From the NCBI GenBank assembly GCA_002354635.1, contig DELZ01000001.1:483085-547084 (forward strand): a DNA stretch of 64,000 bases, read 5' to 3'. Each line of letters begins with the position of its first letter. The stretch's first letter is position 1. The translations under genes and the position numbers were made by a program. Positions 53,972-61,743 of the stretch are shown here, piece after piece. Under the pieces are notes generated by a model. The model did no database searches, was not told the DNA's origin, and worked only from the letters and a program-made list of their open reading frames with translations. This DNA is from Sphingomonadales bacterium UBA2683 (GTDB taxonomy: Bacteria > Pseudomonadota > Alphaproteobacteria > Sphingomonadales > Sphingomonadaceae).

Positions 53972-55516
53972 ATGCGCTACCTTGCCCTTCTCTGCACGAT
54001 GCTGATGCTGCTATCCTGCGACAGAGATCCGGCAATCGACACTGCCCCCGGCTCCGACCAGATCGTCCGTCTGGCCGATTCTGAGATCAAGGGTCTCGAC
54101 CCGCAGAAAGTCTCGGATCTGTCTTCGCTTCGCGTGGCTGCCGACCAGTTCGAGGGTCTGACCCGTCTCGATGCGGTCGGCGAAGCGGAACCGGGGCTGG
54201 CCAAAGACTGGCGAATTGCGCAGGACGGGCTGACCTGGGATTTCACCTTGCGGGAAGCCCTGCGATTTTCCGACGGCACGGCATTTGACGCGACGCTTTT
54301 TCCGGCCCTGATGGACCGGCTGCGGGACCCGGAAACCGCCGCACCGGCGCAGGCGCTTTTCGCCAATATCGTCGCTGTCGAAGCTGTAAGCGCAAACAGT
54401 GTAATCGTCCGTCTCGCTTCGCCAGACCCCGCCTTGCCTGCCTTGCTGGCCCATCCGGCGATGGCGGCGATTCCGCTCCACCGGATTCGCACGGCGGGCG
54501 ACCAGTGGACCTCGGACCGGCCGATGATCGCAAGCGGACCCTATCAACTGTCGGAATGGAAACTGAACGACTATGCCCGGCTGGAGCGCAATCCCGAGTG
54601 GCACGACGGAAAAGCACCCACGGCGACGATCATCTGGAAACCGATGGAGGACAGTCTGTCGGCGCTGCGCCTGTTCCTGTCCGGCGGCGCGGATATCGCT
54701 GCGGACTATCCGCCCAGCCGCCATCAGTGGCTCAAGGACAATCATCCAGCGGTGACGCACAGCGTGCCCTATCTCGGTAGCTATTATTTCGCCTTCAACA
54801 CCCGGATGCCTCCGTTTGACGACCCCCGGGTCCGGACCGCCCTGTCGATGGCCGTCGAACGGGAATGGATTGCCGACAAGGTGATTGGCGTCGACAATAT
54901 CCCGGCCTGGGGACTGTTGCCGCCGGGACTGGAAGGACAGGAACCGCTGCGGCCGGAATGGGCCGATTGGCCGCGGGAAAAGCGGTTGCGCTCGGCTCGC
55001 GGGTTGCTGGCGGCAGCCGGCTATGGTCCGGATCGTCCCCTGCGCTTCGAAATTCGCTTCAACAGCTCCGCCGAGCATCGCCGCGTCTCCGTCGCGATGG
55101 CGGCAATGTGGCAGCCGCTTGGTGTCGAGGCCAGCCTGTTCAATAGCGAGGCGGCGCTCCATTTCGCGGCGCTGCGCCGGCATGAATTCGCGCTCGCTCG
55201 CTCCGGCTGGATCGCCGACCTGCCGACCCCGGAAAATTTTCTGCTGGTCCATCAGCAGGCCAATGGCGCTGGCAATTATTCGGGCTACGCCAATCCGGAC
55301 TATGACCGGATACTGGCGCAGGCCATTGCCGAACCGGATCCGCGGCAGCGCCAGCAACTGATGCGCAAGGCGGAAGCGCAGCTGATCACCGACATGCCGA
55401 TCCTGCCGCTTTATTTCTATGTGACCCGCAGCCTCGTGGCCGAGCGGATTGCCGGGTGGGAAGATAATATTTCCAATGTGCATCCCAGCCGCACTCTGCG
55501 TATAAGAGCCCGATGA
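53972..55516 (+). CDS. Peptide-type ABC substrate-binding lipoprotein 1
   Basis: 514 residues. A lipoprotein signal ends LLSC (Cys16). The body is a family-5 extracellular solute-binding protein: the strand DSEIKGLDPQKVSDLSS, WTFxLRE-like WDFTLREALRFSDGTAFDA, and RTALSMAVERE, as in DppA/OppA. It should bind peptides or similar ligands in the periplasm. No permease or ATPase gene is adjacent. It overlaps the next gene by 4 bp. Confidence 0.9.
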   Translation: MRYLALLCTMLMLLSCDRDPAIDTAPGSDQIVRLADSEIKGLDPQKVSDLSSLRVAADQFEGLTRLDAVGEAEPGLAKDWRIAQDGLTWDFTLREALRFSDGTAFDATLFPALMDRLRDPETAAPAQALFANIVAVEAVSANSVIVRLASPDPALPALLAHPAMAAIPLHRIRTAGDQWTSDRPMIASGPYQLSEWKLNDYARLERNPEWHDGKAPTATIIWKPMEDSLSALRLFLSGGADIAADYPPSRHQWLKDNHPAVTHSVPYLGSYYFAFNTRMPPFDDPRVRTALSMAVEREWIADKVIGVDNIPAWGLLPPGLEGQEPLRPEWADWPREKRLRSARGLLAAAGYGPDRPLRFEIRFNSSAEHRRVSVAMAAMWQPLGVEASLFNSEAALHFAALRRHEFALARSGWIADLPTPENFLLVHQQANGAGNYSGYANPDYDRILAQAIAEPDPRQRQQLMRKAEAQLITDMPILPLYFYVTRSLVAERIAGWEDNISNVHPSRTLRIRAR

Positions 55517-56997
55517 ATTCCCGCGCAAGATTCTGGCTGAACGGCATCGCCGCAGTGCTGACCATAGCGATGCTCAGCGCCTGCGGCTTTTCCGGAGACG
55601 AAGATCAGGTCCGTGCGACGGTGGTCGCAGACGGAGAGACGCGGATCAATCCGGTCGGGACGCGCCTGAATTTTGCCTCCTCGACCATGCGCGCGGCAAT
55701 CGCCAAGGGCCTGGTCGGACTTGACGAGGAAGGCCGGGTGGTTCCAGCGCTCGCGGCACGCTGGATCGTCACCGACGATGGTCTGAGCTATATTTTCCGG
55801 CTGTTCGATGGCAAATGGGACGACGGTCGCCAGATCACGGCCGAACGCGTGGCGCGATTATTGAACGAACGGTTGTCGGAACTGCGCAACAGCCGCTTGC
55901 GCGATGATGTCACGGCGGTGGACGAGGTCGTCTCGATGACCGGGCGGGTGATCGAGATCAAGCTCAATGCGCCACACCCCAATTTCCTGCAATTGCTGGC
56001 CCAGCCGGAAATGGGCCTGTTCCGCGCCGGTCACGGCGCCGGTCCGATGCGCGTGCTGGACGAAGAAAATGGTATCAAGCTCGGCCAGTTCGATCTGCCT
56101 TCGCAGGATGAGCAGGAAGCTGCTCCGGAAGACGATCGATGGGTGTCGCTGCGCAGCGAACCGGCAGCGGTCGCCATTGCCCGTTACCGGGCGGGCAGCG
56201 CCCAGATCGTCCTCAACGGCAAATATCATCACCTGCCGCTGGTCGATGCGGCGGACATAAGCAGTGGAGACTTGCGGCTTGATCCGGTGGCCGGATTGTT
56301 CGGCTTGCGCTTTGTCCGCGCCAATGGCTTCTGGGCGGTGCCAGCGAACCGGGAAATTTTGGCGATGGCGATCAATCGACCGGCGCTACTGACATCCTTT
56401 CCTGCGGTCAGCGCCTGGCAGAGCCGGCTCAAGATCGTTCCCGAAGCGCTCGATGTCGAGGGGATCAACACCTATCCCGACTGGGCCAGCATGACCATGC
56501 AGGACCGGATCGCCTTCGCCAGAAACCATGTCAGCCGATGGAAAGCCTCGGAAGGACCGGTGATCCCGCTGACGATCGCGCTGCCCGAGGCAGCCGGCGC
56601 ACGCATCCTGTTCAGACGTATCCGGTCCGATCTCAGAAGGGTCGGCCTCGACGCCAGAATGGTCCGCAGCAACCAGGCCGCAGATGTCCAGCTGATAGAC
56701 GAGATCGCCCCCTATGACAGCGCACCGTGGTTCCTGAAACAGTTTACCTGTGTCAAAACCCCGGTCTGCCTGAACGATGCCGATGCCCGGATCGCGGAGG
56801 CCGATGCCGCCACCAATCTCCAGATCAAGGCGCGCCTCTACGCCGAAGTGGAGGATTTGCTCGTCGACCATTATAATTTCATCCCGATCGCGGTTCCCAT
56901 CCGCTGGTCGATTGCCCGTCAGGGCCAGCGCGGCTTTGCGGTCAATCCGCGTGGCTGGCATCCATTGAACCCGCTGGTCGGCATCCCCATATCCTGA
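55513..56997 (+). CDS. Peptide-type ABC substrate-binding lipoprotein 2
   Basis: 494 residues; signal ends LSAC (Cys23). It is a second family-5 binding protein: LVGLDEEGRVVPALAARWIVTDDGLSYIFRL and WDDGRQITAERVARLLNE. It is shorter and divergent from the first (low similarity by eye), and is translationally coupled to it. The tandem may make one uptake or sensing system whose permease lies elsewhere, or each may work alone. Confidence 0.87.
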   Translation: MNSRARFWLNGIAAVLTIAMLSACGFSGDEDQVRATVVADGETRINPVGTRLNFASSTMRAAIAKGLVGLDEEGRVVPALAARWIVTDDGLSYIFRLFDGKWDDGRQITAERVARLLNERLSELRNSRLRDDVTAVDEVVSMTGRVIEIKLNAPHPNFLQLLAQPEMGLFRAGHGAGPMRVLDEENGIKLGQFDLPSQDEQEAAPEDDRWVSLRSEPAAVAIARYRAGSAQIVLNGKYHHLPLVDAADISSGDLRLDPVAGLFGLRFVRANGFWAVPANREILAMAINRPALLTSFPAVSAWQSRLKIVPEALDVEGINTYPDWASMTMQDRIAFARNHVSRWKASEGPVIPLTIALPEAAGARILFRRIRSDLRRVGLDARMVRSNQAADVQLIDEIAPYDSAPWFLKQFTCVKTPVCLNDADARIAEADAATNLQIKARLYAEVEDLLVDHYNFIPIAVPIRWSIARQGQRGFAVNPRGWHPLNPLVGIPIS

Positions 56998-57028
56998 CTG
57001 TAGTGTTGGTATATGACAGGGAGGTCCC

Positions 57029-57451
57029 ATGGCCATTTCCGAAGAACAGTTAAAGCGTCTGGCCGAACAATTGCCCGACGTCAGCCGCGATCCGCAAACG
57101 GTCCGCACCCGCGTGGAAGCGATGGAGAAAGTGCTGGAACGCGCCTTCGTGATCCCCGGCGTCAACCGGCCGATCGGCGTCGATTCGATCGTCGGTCTGA
57201 TTCCCGTGGTCGGTGATATCGTCACCGCGCTGATGGGTGCCTATATCGTCTGGGAGGCCCGCAATCTTGGTATGTCGAAGCTGCAGCTGACCCGCATGGC
57301 GGCCAATGTCGGCATCGATACCGCGCTTGGCGCGATCCCCCTTGCCGGCGACGTCTTCGACTTTTTCTGGCGCTCGAACACGAAGAATCTGAAGATCATC
57401 CGCAAGCATCTCGACAAACATCATCCGGGCACCCGGACGATTGAAGGTTAG
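57029..57451 (+). CDS. DUF4112 protein
   Basis: 140 residues. The conserved core is DSIVGLIPVVGDIVTALMGAYIVWEARN followed by NVGIDTALGAIPLAGDVFDFFWRSN, two amphipathic or membrane-associated segments defining DUF4112, plus a basic C-terminus. Function unknown; probably membrane-associated. A strong site GGGAGG precedes the ATG. It converges on the CMD gene, overlapping by 4 bp. Confidence 0.88.
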   Translation: MAISEEQLKRLAEQLPDVSRDPQTVRTRVEAMEKVLERAFVIPGVNRPIGVDSIVGLIPVVGDIVTALMGAYIVWEARNLGMSKLQLTRMAANVGIDTALGAIPLAGDVFDFFWRSNTKNLKIIRKHLDKHHPGTRTIEG

Positions 57452-57996
57452 GCAGCCGGAAACCGGGCCGCGAAATCTTCAAGTCCGACGGTTGCGCTGT
57501 TGGCGACAAAACTGACCGTATGGTAGGTTCCGCACAGCGCCATGATTTCCATCTGCTCTTCCTTCGACCAAAGCCGCCGAAACGCTGCAAGATTCTCTTC
57601 GTCCATGACTCCCGAGCGGCATAAATCATCAATGGATGCCAACAGGGATTTTTCCTGGTCATTCCACACCGGATCGTCGCAGTTGCCATTTTTTGTAGCG
57701 ACAACCTGCGCTTCGGAAAACCCGGCAGCGGATGCGAAGATGGCGACATGGACACCCCATTCATACTCGCAATCATTATTTGCGGTCGTCCGGAGAATCA
57801 CGATTTCACGCTCGCGGATCGGTAAGGGGCTGCCCTTGTCGAGCAGATTGGGCACCGCTTTTTTCGCAAAGCGCACGCTGTTTGCGAACACGCGAAACAG
57901 GTTCAGCAAATAGCCTTCCTGTTGCGGATATTGTTGCATCACCGCGGTCAACTCGGATGAATATGGGGGCATGACAGGGGCCAGAATATTGCCCAT
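57448..57996 (-). CDS. CMD/AhpD-family protein beside an HxlR regulator
   Basis: 182 residues with the CMD helical fold (REREIVILRTTANNDCEYEWGVHV and MALCGTYHTVSFVANSATVGL). A single cysteine (NDC) sits in the place of the AhpD CxxC pair, so it is not a normal AhpD reductant. It diverges from an HxlR regulator over a palindromic site, which points to control by that regulator, possibly in response to a quinone or electrophile as known for some HxlR/QorR proteins. Confidence 0.87.
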   Translation of the reverse strand: MGNILAPVMPPYSSELTAVMQQYPQQEGYLLNLFRVFANSVRFAKKAVPNLLDKGSPLPIREREIVILRTTANNDCEYEWGVHVAIFASAAGFSEAQVVATKNGNCDDPVWNDQEKSLLASIDDLCRSGVMDEENLAAFRRLWSKEEQMEIMALCGTYHTVSFVANSATVGLEDFAARFPAA

Positions 57997-58021
57997 GGTT
58001 CGACTCCTTGCTATAGTTTCT

Positions 58022-58039
58022 GTAGCATCGATATGCTAC
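58022..58039. promoter_or_regulatory. Candidate HxlR operator
   Basis: GTAGCAT-CGAT-ATGCTAC, a perfect 7-bp inverted repeat, lies in the 73-bp gap between the divergent CMD and HxlR genes, with a further half-like site GTAGCG at 58047-58052. Confidence 0.65.
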
Positions 58040-58069
58040 TAATTATGTAGCGTCAAGAAAGGATTCGCC

Positions 58070-58375
58070 TTGAGCAGTCAGAAAAGCAATCGCCCGATCA
58101 TGATCCTGCTGGATTCACTGGGAAAAAGATGGACCTTGCGGATCATGTGGGAATTGAGAAACGGGCCGTTCACGTTCCGCGCCTTGCAAGAATCATGTGA
58201 CATGCTGTCCCCGACAACGCTCAACGCCCGGCTTGGGGATTTGAAAGCGTTGGGAATTATCGATCATCAATCTGCCGGATATCAGTTGACTGCCAAAGGT
58301 CTCGAGCTGGCGAAAGTCATGATCAGTCTGACCGAATGGGCAAACAGAGAAATTAACCCCCGCGCCAGATCTTGA
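58070..58375 (+). CDS. HxlR-family transcription regulator
   Basis: 101 residues starting at TTG 58070 with AAAGGA 6 nt upstream. A winged helix-turn-helix of HxlR type: GKRWTLRIMWELRNGPFTFRALQESCDMLSPTTLNARL and ADGKYxLT-like QSAGYQLTAKG. It probably controls itself and the divergent CMD gene by binding the palindrome between them. It converges on the RNase T2 gene, with a 23-bp overlap. Confidence 0.9.
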   Translation: MSSQKSNRPIMILLDSLGKRWTLRIMWELRNGPFTFRALQESCDMLSPTTLNARLGDLKALGIIDHQSAGYQLTAKGLELAKVMISLTEWANREINPRARS

Positions 58376-59072
58376 CCGGGCTGTCCGCCGGTTCCGTCCG
58401 CATATAGGCCGGGCAGCGCTGCGGCCGGAAACTCTGGCCCAGACAAAGCTTCACCTCCTGCAACCAGCCGCGTTCGTTCACCTTGAGCCGCAGCATATCG
58501 GGCATCAGCCCGTCATTGGCCGCGGCAAAGGCGTTGCGGAACTGCGCGGCGGTCAAAGGCTTGCGCGACAGCCGGTCCATATCGGGAAAGCGCACCGCAT
58601 CGAACATGATCCGCGACACCCGGAAATAGGTTTCGGGCCGCCGGGTCATGCAGGTGCCGTGCTTCGCCCATTCGTGCGCCATCATCTTGGTCGTCGGCAT
58701 CATGCAGAAATTGCGTTTCACCACCGCCGGTGGCAGCGGCTTCGTCGATGCGCACCACTGCGGATAGGCAGGACCGTTCGTTTCCGGCCACAGGCCGTGG
58801 AGGATGAAGGCAAAGCTGCCATCCTCACCGCTGCACTGGGTCCTGTCACGCGGGCTGTCCTTGCGGGTGCGGCAAAATTCCGGCGACCAGCTGAGGGCGA
58901 GTGTGTAGCCGGTGACGGGTTTGACGCGGCGGGGTTCGGAAGAGGGTTTGCGTTCGGCGGGGGCGCTCAGGCCCGATGGTGCGCGGCATTGGTAGGATTG
59001 GGCGTAGGCGGGGGTTAGAGCTAGCGTTGAGCTTAGCCCCAATCCCAGTGCCGATATAATGGTGCTCCGCAC
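58353..59072 (-). CDS. RNase T2-family secreted ribonuclease
   Basis: 239 residues from GTG 59072. The two active-site segments are intact: CAS I as FILHGLWPE and CAS II as HEWAKHGTC. From this GTG the protein has a normal signal peptide (Arg2, hydrophobic core, cleavage after AYA). The start codon and upstream region lie inside a repeat element (59062-59139), and no good ribosome site is visible, so the original start may have been displaced or the true start may differ. It would degrade RNA in the periplasm or outside. Confidence 0.85.
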   Translation of the reverse strand: MRSTIISALGLGLSSTLALTPAYAQSYQCRAPSGLSAPAERKPSSEPRRVKPVTGYTLALSWSPEFCRTRKDSPRDRTQCSGEDGSFAFILHGLWPETNGPAYPQWCASTKPLPPAVVKRNFCMMPTTKMMAHEWAKHGTCMTRRPETYFRVSRIMFDAVRFPDMDRLSRKPLTAAQFRNAFAAANDGLMPDMLRLKVNERGWLQEVKLCLGQSFRPQRCPAYMRTEPADSPVKIWRGG

Positions 59073-59139
59073 TTGATGCGGAGCTCTGGATTGGAAGAGC
59101 TGTTCAGGCCTCGCAAGCTCCGCATCAAGTGCGGAGCAC
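59062..59139. repeat. Inverted-repeat element, copy 2, overlapping RNase T2 start
   Basis: Arms at 59062-59084 and 59117-59139 are perfect inverted copies and share 23 bp with the arms of the element at 35835-35913, although the central 32 bp differ. The element therefore recurs at unrelated loci. Confidence 0.85.
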
Positions 59140-59154
59140 ATCAGCTCATCGGAT

Positions 59155-60003
59155 TCAAACCTGCTCAAAATCCAGCCCGATATCTGCCGCAGGCGCGCTC
59201 TGCGTCAAACGCCCCACCGAAATAAAATCCACCCCGGTCTCCGCCTTGTCGCGGATCGTCTCCAGCGTCACGCCACCGCTCGCTTCGGTCTTAACCCGGC
59301 CGCCAATGAGCGTCACCGCCCCGCGCAGCGTCGCCGGCTCCATATTGTCGAGCAGCAAGTGGGTAGCCCCCGCCGCCAGCGCCGGTTCGATCTGGTCGAC
59401 CCGGTCGACTTCGCAGATGATATTCTCGACGCCAGCGTCCCTTGCCCGCCGAACCGCTTCGCCGACCGACCCCGCGACCGCGACATGGTTATCCTTGATC
59501 ATCGCCGCATCCCACAGGCCCATGCGATGATTCTGCGCGCCGCCCATCCGCGTCGCATATTTCTCCAGCACCCGCAGCCCCGGAATGGTCTTGCGGGTGT
59601 CGAGCAATGTACAGCCCGTTCCGATAATCGCCCGGACATAGGCGTTGGTCATGGTCGCAATACCGGTCAGATGCTGCACCGTGTTGAGCGCGCTACGCTC
59701 GGCGGTCAGCATCGCGCGGCCCTTTCCCTTCAGGCGCATTATATCGGTGCCAGCGGCGACCGCCTCGCCTTCCGCAACCAGGATTTCAATCTCCACATCG
59801 GGATCGAGATGGCGGAAAAAGGCCTCGGCGATCGGCAGCCCGGCGATCACCGCATCATCGCGGCTGTCCATCACCCCGGAGAAAATCGCATCGGCGGGTA
59901 TCACCGCCTCCGACGTGACATCGCGGCCGGTCGGACCGAGGTCCTCGGCGAGGGTGACGGCGACGAAAGCGTCGAGATCGAAACGGTCAAGGGTGAAGGC
60001 CAT
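59155..60003 (-). CDS. nadC: NadC, quinolinate phosphoribosyltransferase
   Basis: 282 residues from ATG 60003, with AGAAGG upstream. Signatures: TLLDTRKTIPGLRVLEKYAT, NHRMGLWDAAMIKDNH, and the C-terminal EASGGVTLETIRDKAETGVDFISVG. It makes nicotinate mononucleotide from quinolinate in NAD synthesis. Its usual partner nadA lies about 1.7 kb to the right on the same strand, with an insertion-like block between them. Confidence 0.96.
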   Translation of the reverse strand: MAFTLDRFDLDAFVAVTLAEDLGPTGRDVTSEAVIPADAIFSGVMDSRDDAVIAGLPIAEAFFRHLDPDVEIEILVAEGEAVAAGTDIMRLKGKGRAMLTAERSALNTVQHLTGIATMTNAYVRAIIGTGCTLLDTRKTIPGLRVLEKYATRMGGAQNHRMGLWDAAMIKDNHVAVAGSVGEAVRRARDAGVENIICEVDRVDQIEPALAAGATHLLLDNMEPATLRGAVTLIGGRVKTEASGGVTLETIRDKAETGVDFISVGRLTQSAPAADIGLDFEQV

Positions 60004-60119
60004 ATAGCCTTCTAGCCATTCCCGCGTCCGGCTCAAGACAAACCGTGAATGGCCGAAACTGTCATGGCTTGTCGCGGCGGATCGCTTGTGGTAACTATGT
60101 GTTTCACATATGATACGGC

Positions 60120-60395
60120 ATGGATTTTGAATTTGATCCAGCCAAGGATGCGATCAACCGGACCAAGCATCATCTGCCGCTATCGTTCGGCCAGCGGATT
60201 TTTGATGATCCTTTTGTCGATATCCTGCCATCGTTCCGGCCGATTGACGGCGAAGACCGGTACAAGGCGGTTGGCATGCTGGATGGCAAGCTTTTTACAG
60301 CCATTTATGTCGAGCGCGGATCTGCAACAAGATTCATTTCGGTAAGGAGGAGCAATGGCGCAGAACAAAGAGACTATGATCGCGATCCCCGCTGA
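60120..60395 (+). CDS. BrnT-family toxin
   Basis: 91 residues with the BrnT pattern: MDFEFDPAKDAINRTKHHL, then a FDDPF strand and the C-terminal TRFISVRRSNGAEQRDY. BrnT is an RNase-like toxin that inhibits translation in type II systems. It overlaps the downstream gene by 41 bp. The usual partner BrnA is replaced here by a helix-turn-helix protein. Confidence 0.88.
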   Translation: MDFEFDPAKDAINRTKHHLPLSFGQRIFDDPFVDILPSFRPIDGEDRYKAVGMLDGKLFTAIYVERGSATRFISVRRSNGAEQRDYDRDPR

Positions 60396-60645
60396 TCCTG
60401 ATGATCCCGAAGATTTCGATGTCAGCGTCGCGGCCCTTGAGCGCGCCCATATGGGCCGCTTCATCCGCGTGTTGCGCTACGACCTCGGCATGACCCAGGA
60501 AGAATTTGCCAAAACCTACGGCATCCCGCTCGCCAATATCCGCCAATATGAAATCGGCCGTCATATGCCCCCGCCAGCGGTCCGCGCCTATCTCAAGGTC
60601 ATCCGCGCCGAACCGGAAGTGGTGAAGCGGGTGATGGCGGGGTAG
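60355..60645 (+). CDS. Helix-turn-helix antitoxin partner of BrnT
   Basis: 96 residues; XRE-type helix-turn-helix RVLRYDLGMTQEEFAKTYGIPLANIRQYEIGR lies in the middle, with an N-terminal acidic stretch (PADPDDPEDFD) and a short C-terminal helix. Its start lies inside the brnT gene, a usual toxin-antitoxin coupling. It should neutralise BrnT and repress the operon. The unusual pairing means a less canonical system. Confidence 0.82.
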   Translation: MAQNKETMIAIPADPDDPEDFDVSVAALERAHMGRFIRVLRYDLGMTQEEFAKTYGIPLANIRQYEIGRHMPPPAVRAYLKVIRAEPEVVKRVMAG

Positions 60646-60653
60646 GTATTTTT

Positions 60654-60812
60654 TCCTCTCCCTTAACGGACAGGGTTGCGCAGACTTGGCAGCTTGCCGC
60701 CTAGTCGTAGCTGGGTGAGGGTGCACTGCTCTCGATAGTGAGGAACACCCTCATCCAACTGCGCCTAATCCTGCGGATAAGGCTCCGTATCCTTCTCCCT
60801 CACGGGAGAAGG
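60654..60812. repeat. Large imperfect hairpin element after the TA pair
   Basis: GGGTGAGGGTG (60713-60723) is mirrored by CACCCTCATCC (60746-60756), and a palindrome CCTTCTCCC-tcac-GGGAGAAGG lies at 60791-60812 with a degenerate partner around 60654-60675. It fills most of the 246-bp gap between the antitoxin and the GIY-YIG gene and resembles dispersed intergenic repeats; no gene is seen. Confidence 0.6.
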
Positions 60813-60856
60813 TCAAAGACCGTCCGAAAGTGACAATCCGTTCCACCGCTTTGTCA

Positions 60857-60874
60857 TTCCCGCGAAGGCGGGAA
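60857..60874. repeat. Palindromic repeat 1 (upstream of GIY-YIG)
   Basis: TTCCCGC-gaag-GCGGGAA, inside the left 31-bp flank, 17 bp before the GIY-YIG start codon. A very common palindrome in alphaproteobacterial intergenic regions. Confidence 0.8.
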
Positions 60875-60891
60875 CTCAGTTAGAACAGGCC

Positions 60892-61185
60892 ATGCCTCAG
60901 AGCTATCATGTCTATATTCTCGCCAGCAAGCGCAACGGGACTCTCTACATCGGCGTCACCAACAATCTGGCCGCCCGCATCTTCGCGCATCGAAACGGCA
61001 GGGGTTCGGCGTTCACCAAGAAATATAGGGTCACAAGGCTGGTTCATATCGAGCCTTTCGCCGATGTTCGCGATGCAATCGCCCGTGAAAAAGCTCTCAA
61101 GAAATGGAACCGTGGCTGGAAATTGCGGCTGATCGAGGAAAGCAATCCCGGCTGGGATGACCTGTACGAGACACTTAACCGATGA
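60892..61185 (+). CDS. GIY-YIG nuclease-domain protein
   Basis: 97 residues, one GIY-YIG domain: YHVYILASKRNGTLYIGVTNN, AHRNGRGSAFTKKYRVTRLVHIE and AIAREKALKKWNRGWKLRLIEE (catalytic Tyr, Arg and Glu present in the expected order). Stand-alone domains of this kind are common in alphaproteobacteria and of unknown role. It sits between nadC and nadA and is bracketed by inverted palindromic repeats. Confidence 0.9.
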   Translation: MPQSYHVYILASKRNGTLYIGVTNNLAARIFAHRNGRGSAFTKKYRVTRLVHIEPFADVRDAIAREKALKKWNRGWKLRLIEESNPGWDDLYETLNR

Positions 61186-61212
61186 TCAGCCCAGAAGAGA
61201 GCGCCAACTGGG

Positions 61213-61230
61213 TCCCCGCCTTCGCGGGGA
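61213..61230. repeat. Palindromic repeat 2 (downstream, inverted)
   Basis: TCCCCGC-cttc-GCGGGGA, in the reverse orientation to repeat 1, inside the right 31-bp flank. Confidence 0.8.
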
Positions 61231-61263
61231 TGACAAGGGGTTGTGGTCTCGACCAATTGTGTC

Positions 61264-61283
61264 ATTCCCGCGCAGGCGGGAAT
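61264..61283. repeat. Palindromic repeat 3
   Basis: ATTCCCGC-gcag-GCGGGAAT, same orientation as repeat 1, 33 bp beyond repeat 2 and head to head with it. Confidence 0.8.
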
Positions 61284-61311
61284 CTAGAGCGTCAAAATGG
61301 GCCAAACAAGA

Positions 61312-61743
61312 TTAGGATTCAAAATATCCAGCAACGGTATCTTCGCCAATCTGGATTATTTCAGCGACCGGAATCGAGAAGAATCCGCCTTGAGCGTCAC
61401 GCCAGATTTCAATACCCTCGCTTGGATCAGGAAATTTTGCATTCGAACCTGAAAGTTTCGACACGCTTTGATCTAAGGTTTCCCTTGATACTGGCAAATG
61501 TGGGGACTCCGTTCCCCCCCGAGGGTCAGCGTAAGTTATGCCAATCACCGAAATGTGGAAAACTTCCATCTCATCGTCACCGGCACCAATTTTTTCAATC
61601 TTTTGTATCTTCAGCAAGGAACCACTGTCCTGTGATCGATTCTTATATTCCCACACTTGTCCCACCGAATAGTTCAATTCACTAGCATTCCCGTTACTGG
61701 ACAGAACAAATAGTGCGGCAAAAAGCTTTAGAATTTGATTCAT
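61312..61743 (-). CDS. Uncharacterised exported protein
   Basis: 143 residues with a probable signal peptide (first ~20 residues, ending GNAS). The rest has alternating hydrophobic patterns (NYSVGQVWEYKNRSQDSGS, EVFHISVIGITYAD) suggesting a small beta structure. No family recognised. Its ATG directly follows the nadA stop, so it is likely co-transcribed with nadA. Confidence 0.68.
   Translation of the reverse strand: MNQILKLFAALFVLSSNGNASELNYSVGQVWEYKNRSQDSGSLLKIQKIEKIGAGDDEMEVFHISVIGITYADPRGGTESPHLPVSRETLDQSVSKLSGSNAKFPDPSEGIEIWRDAQGGFFSIPVAEIIQIGEDTVAGYFES

Larger units (their letters stand above)
60850..61237 (+). mobile_element. Candidate GIY-YIG unit with 31-bp inverted flanks
   Basis: Left flank 60850-60880 and right flank 61207-61237 are inverted near-copies (27 of 31 positions match), each built on the palindrome TTCCCGC-N4-GCGGGAA type. 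They enclose only the GIY-YIG gene. No target-site duplication has been established and no transposase is present, so mobility is a hypothesis. Confidence 0.45.

Noticed and set aside
60850..61290. CRISPR array from the three palindromes around the GIY-YIG gene
   Set aside because: Only three copies in mixed orientation, irregular spacing and no unique equal-length spacers or cas genes.
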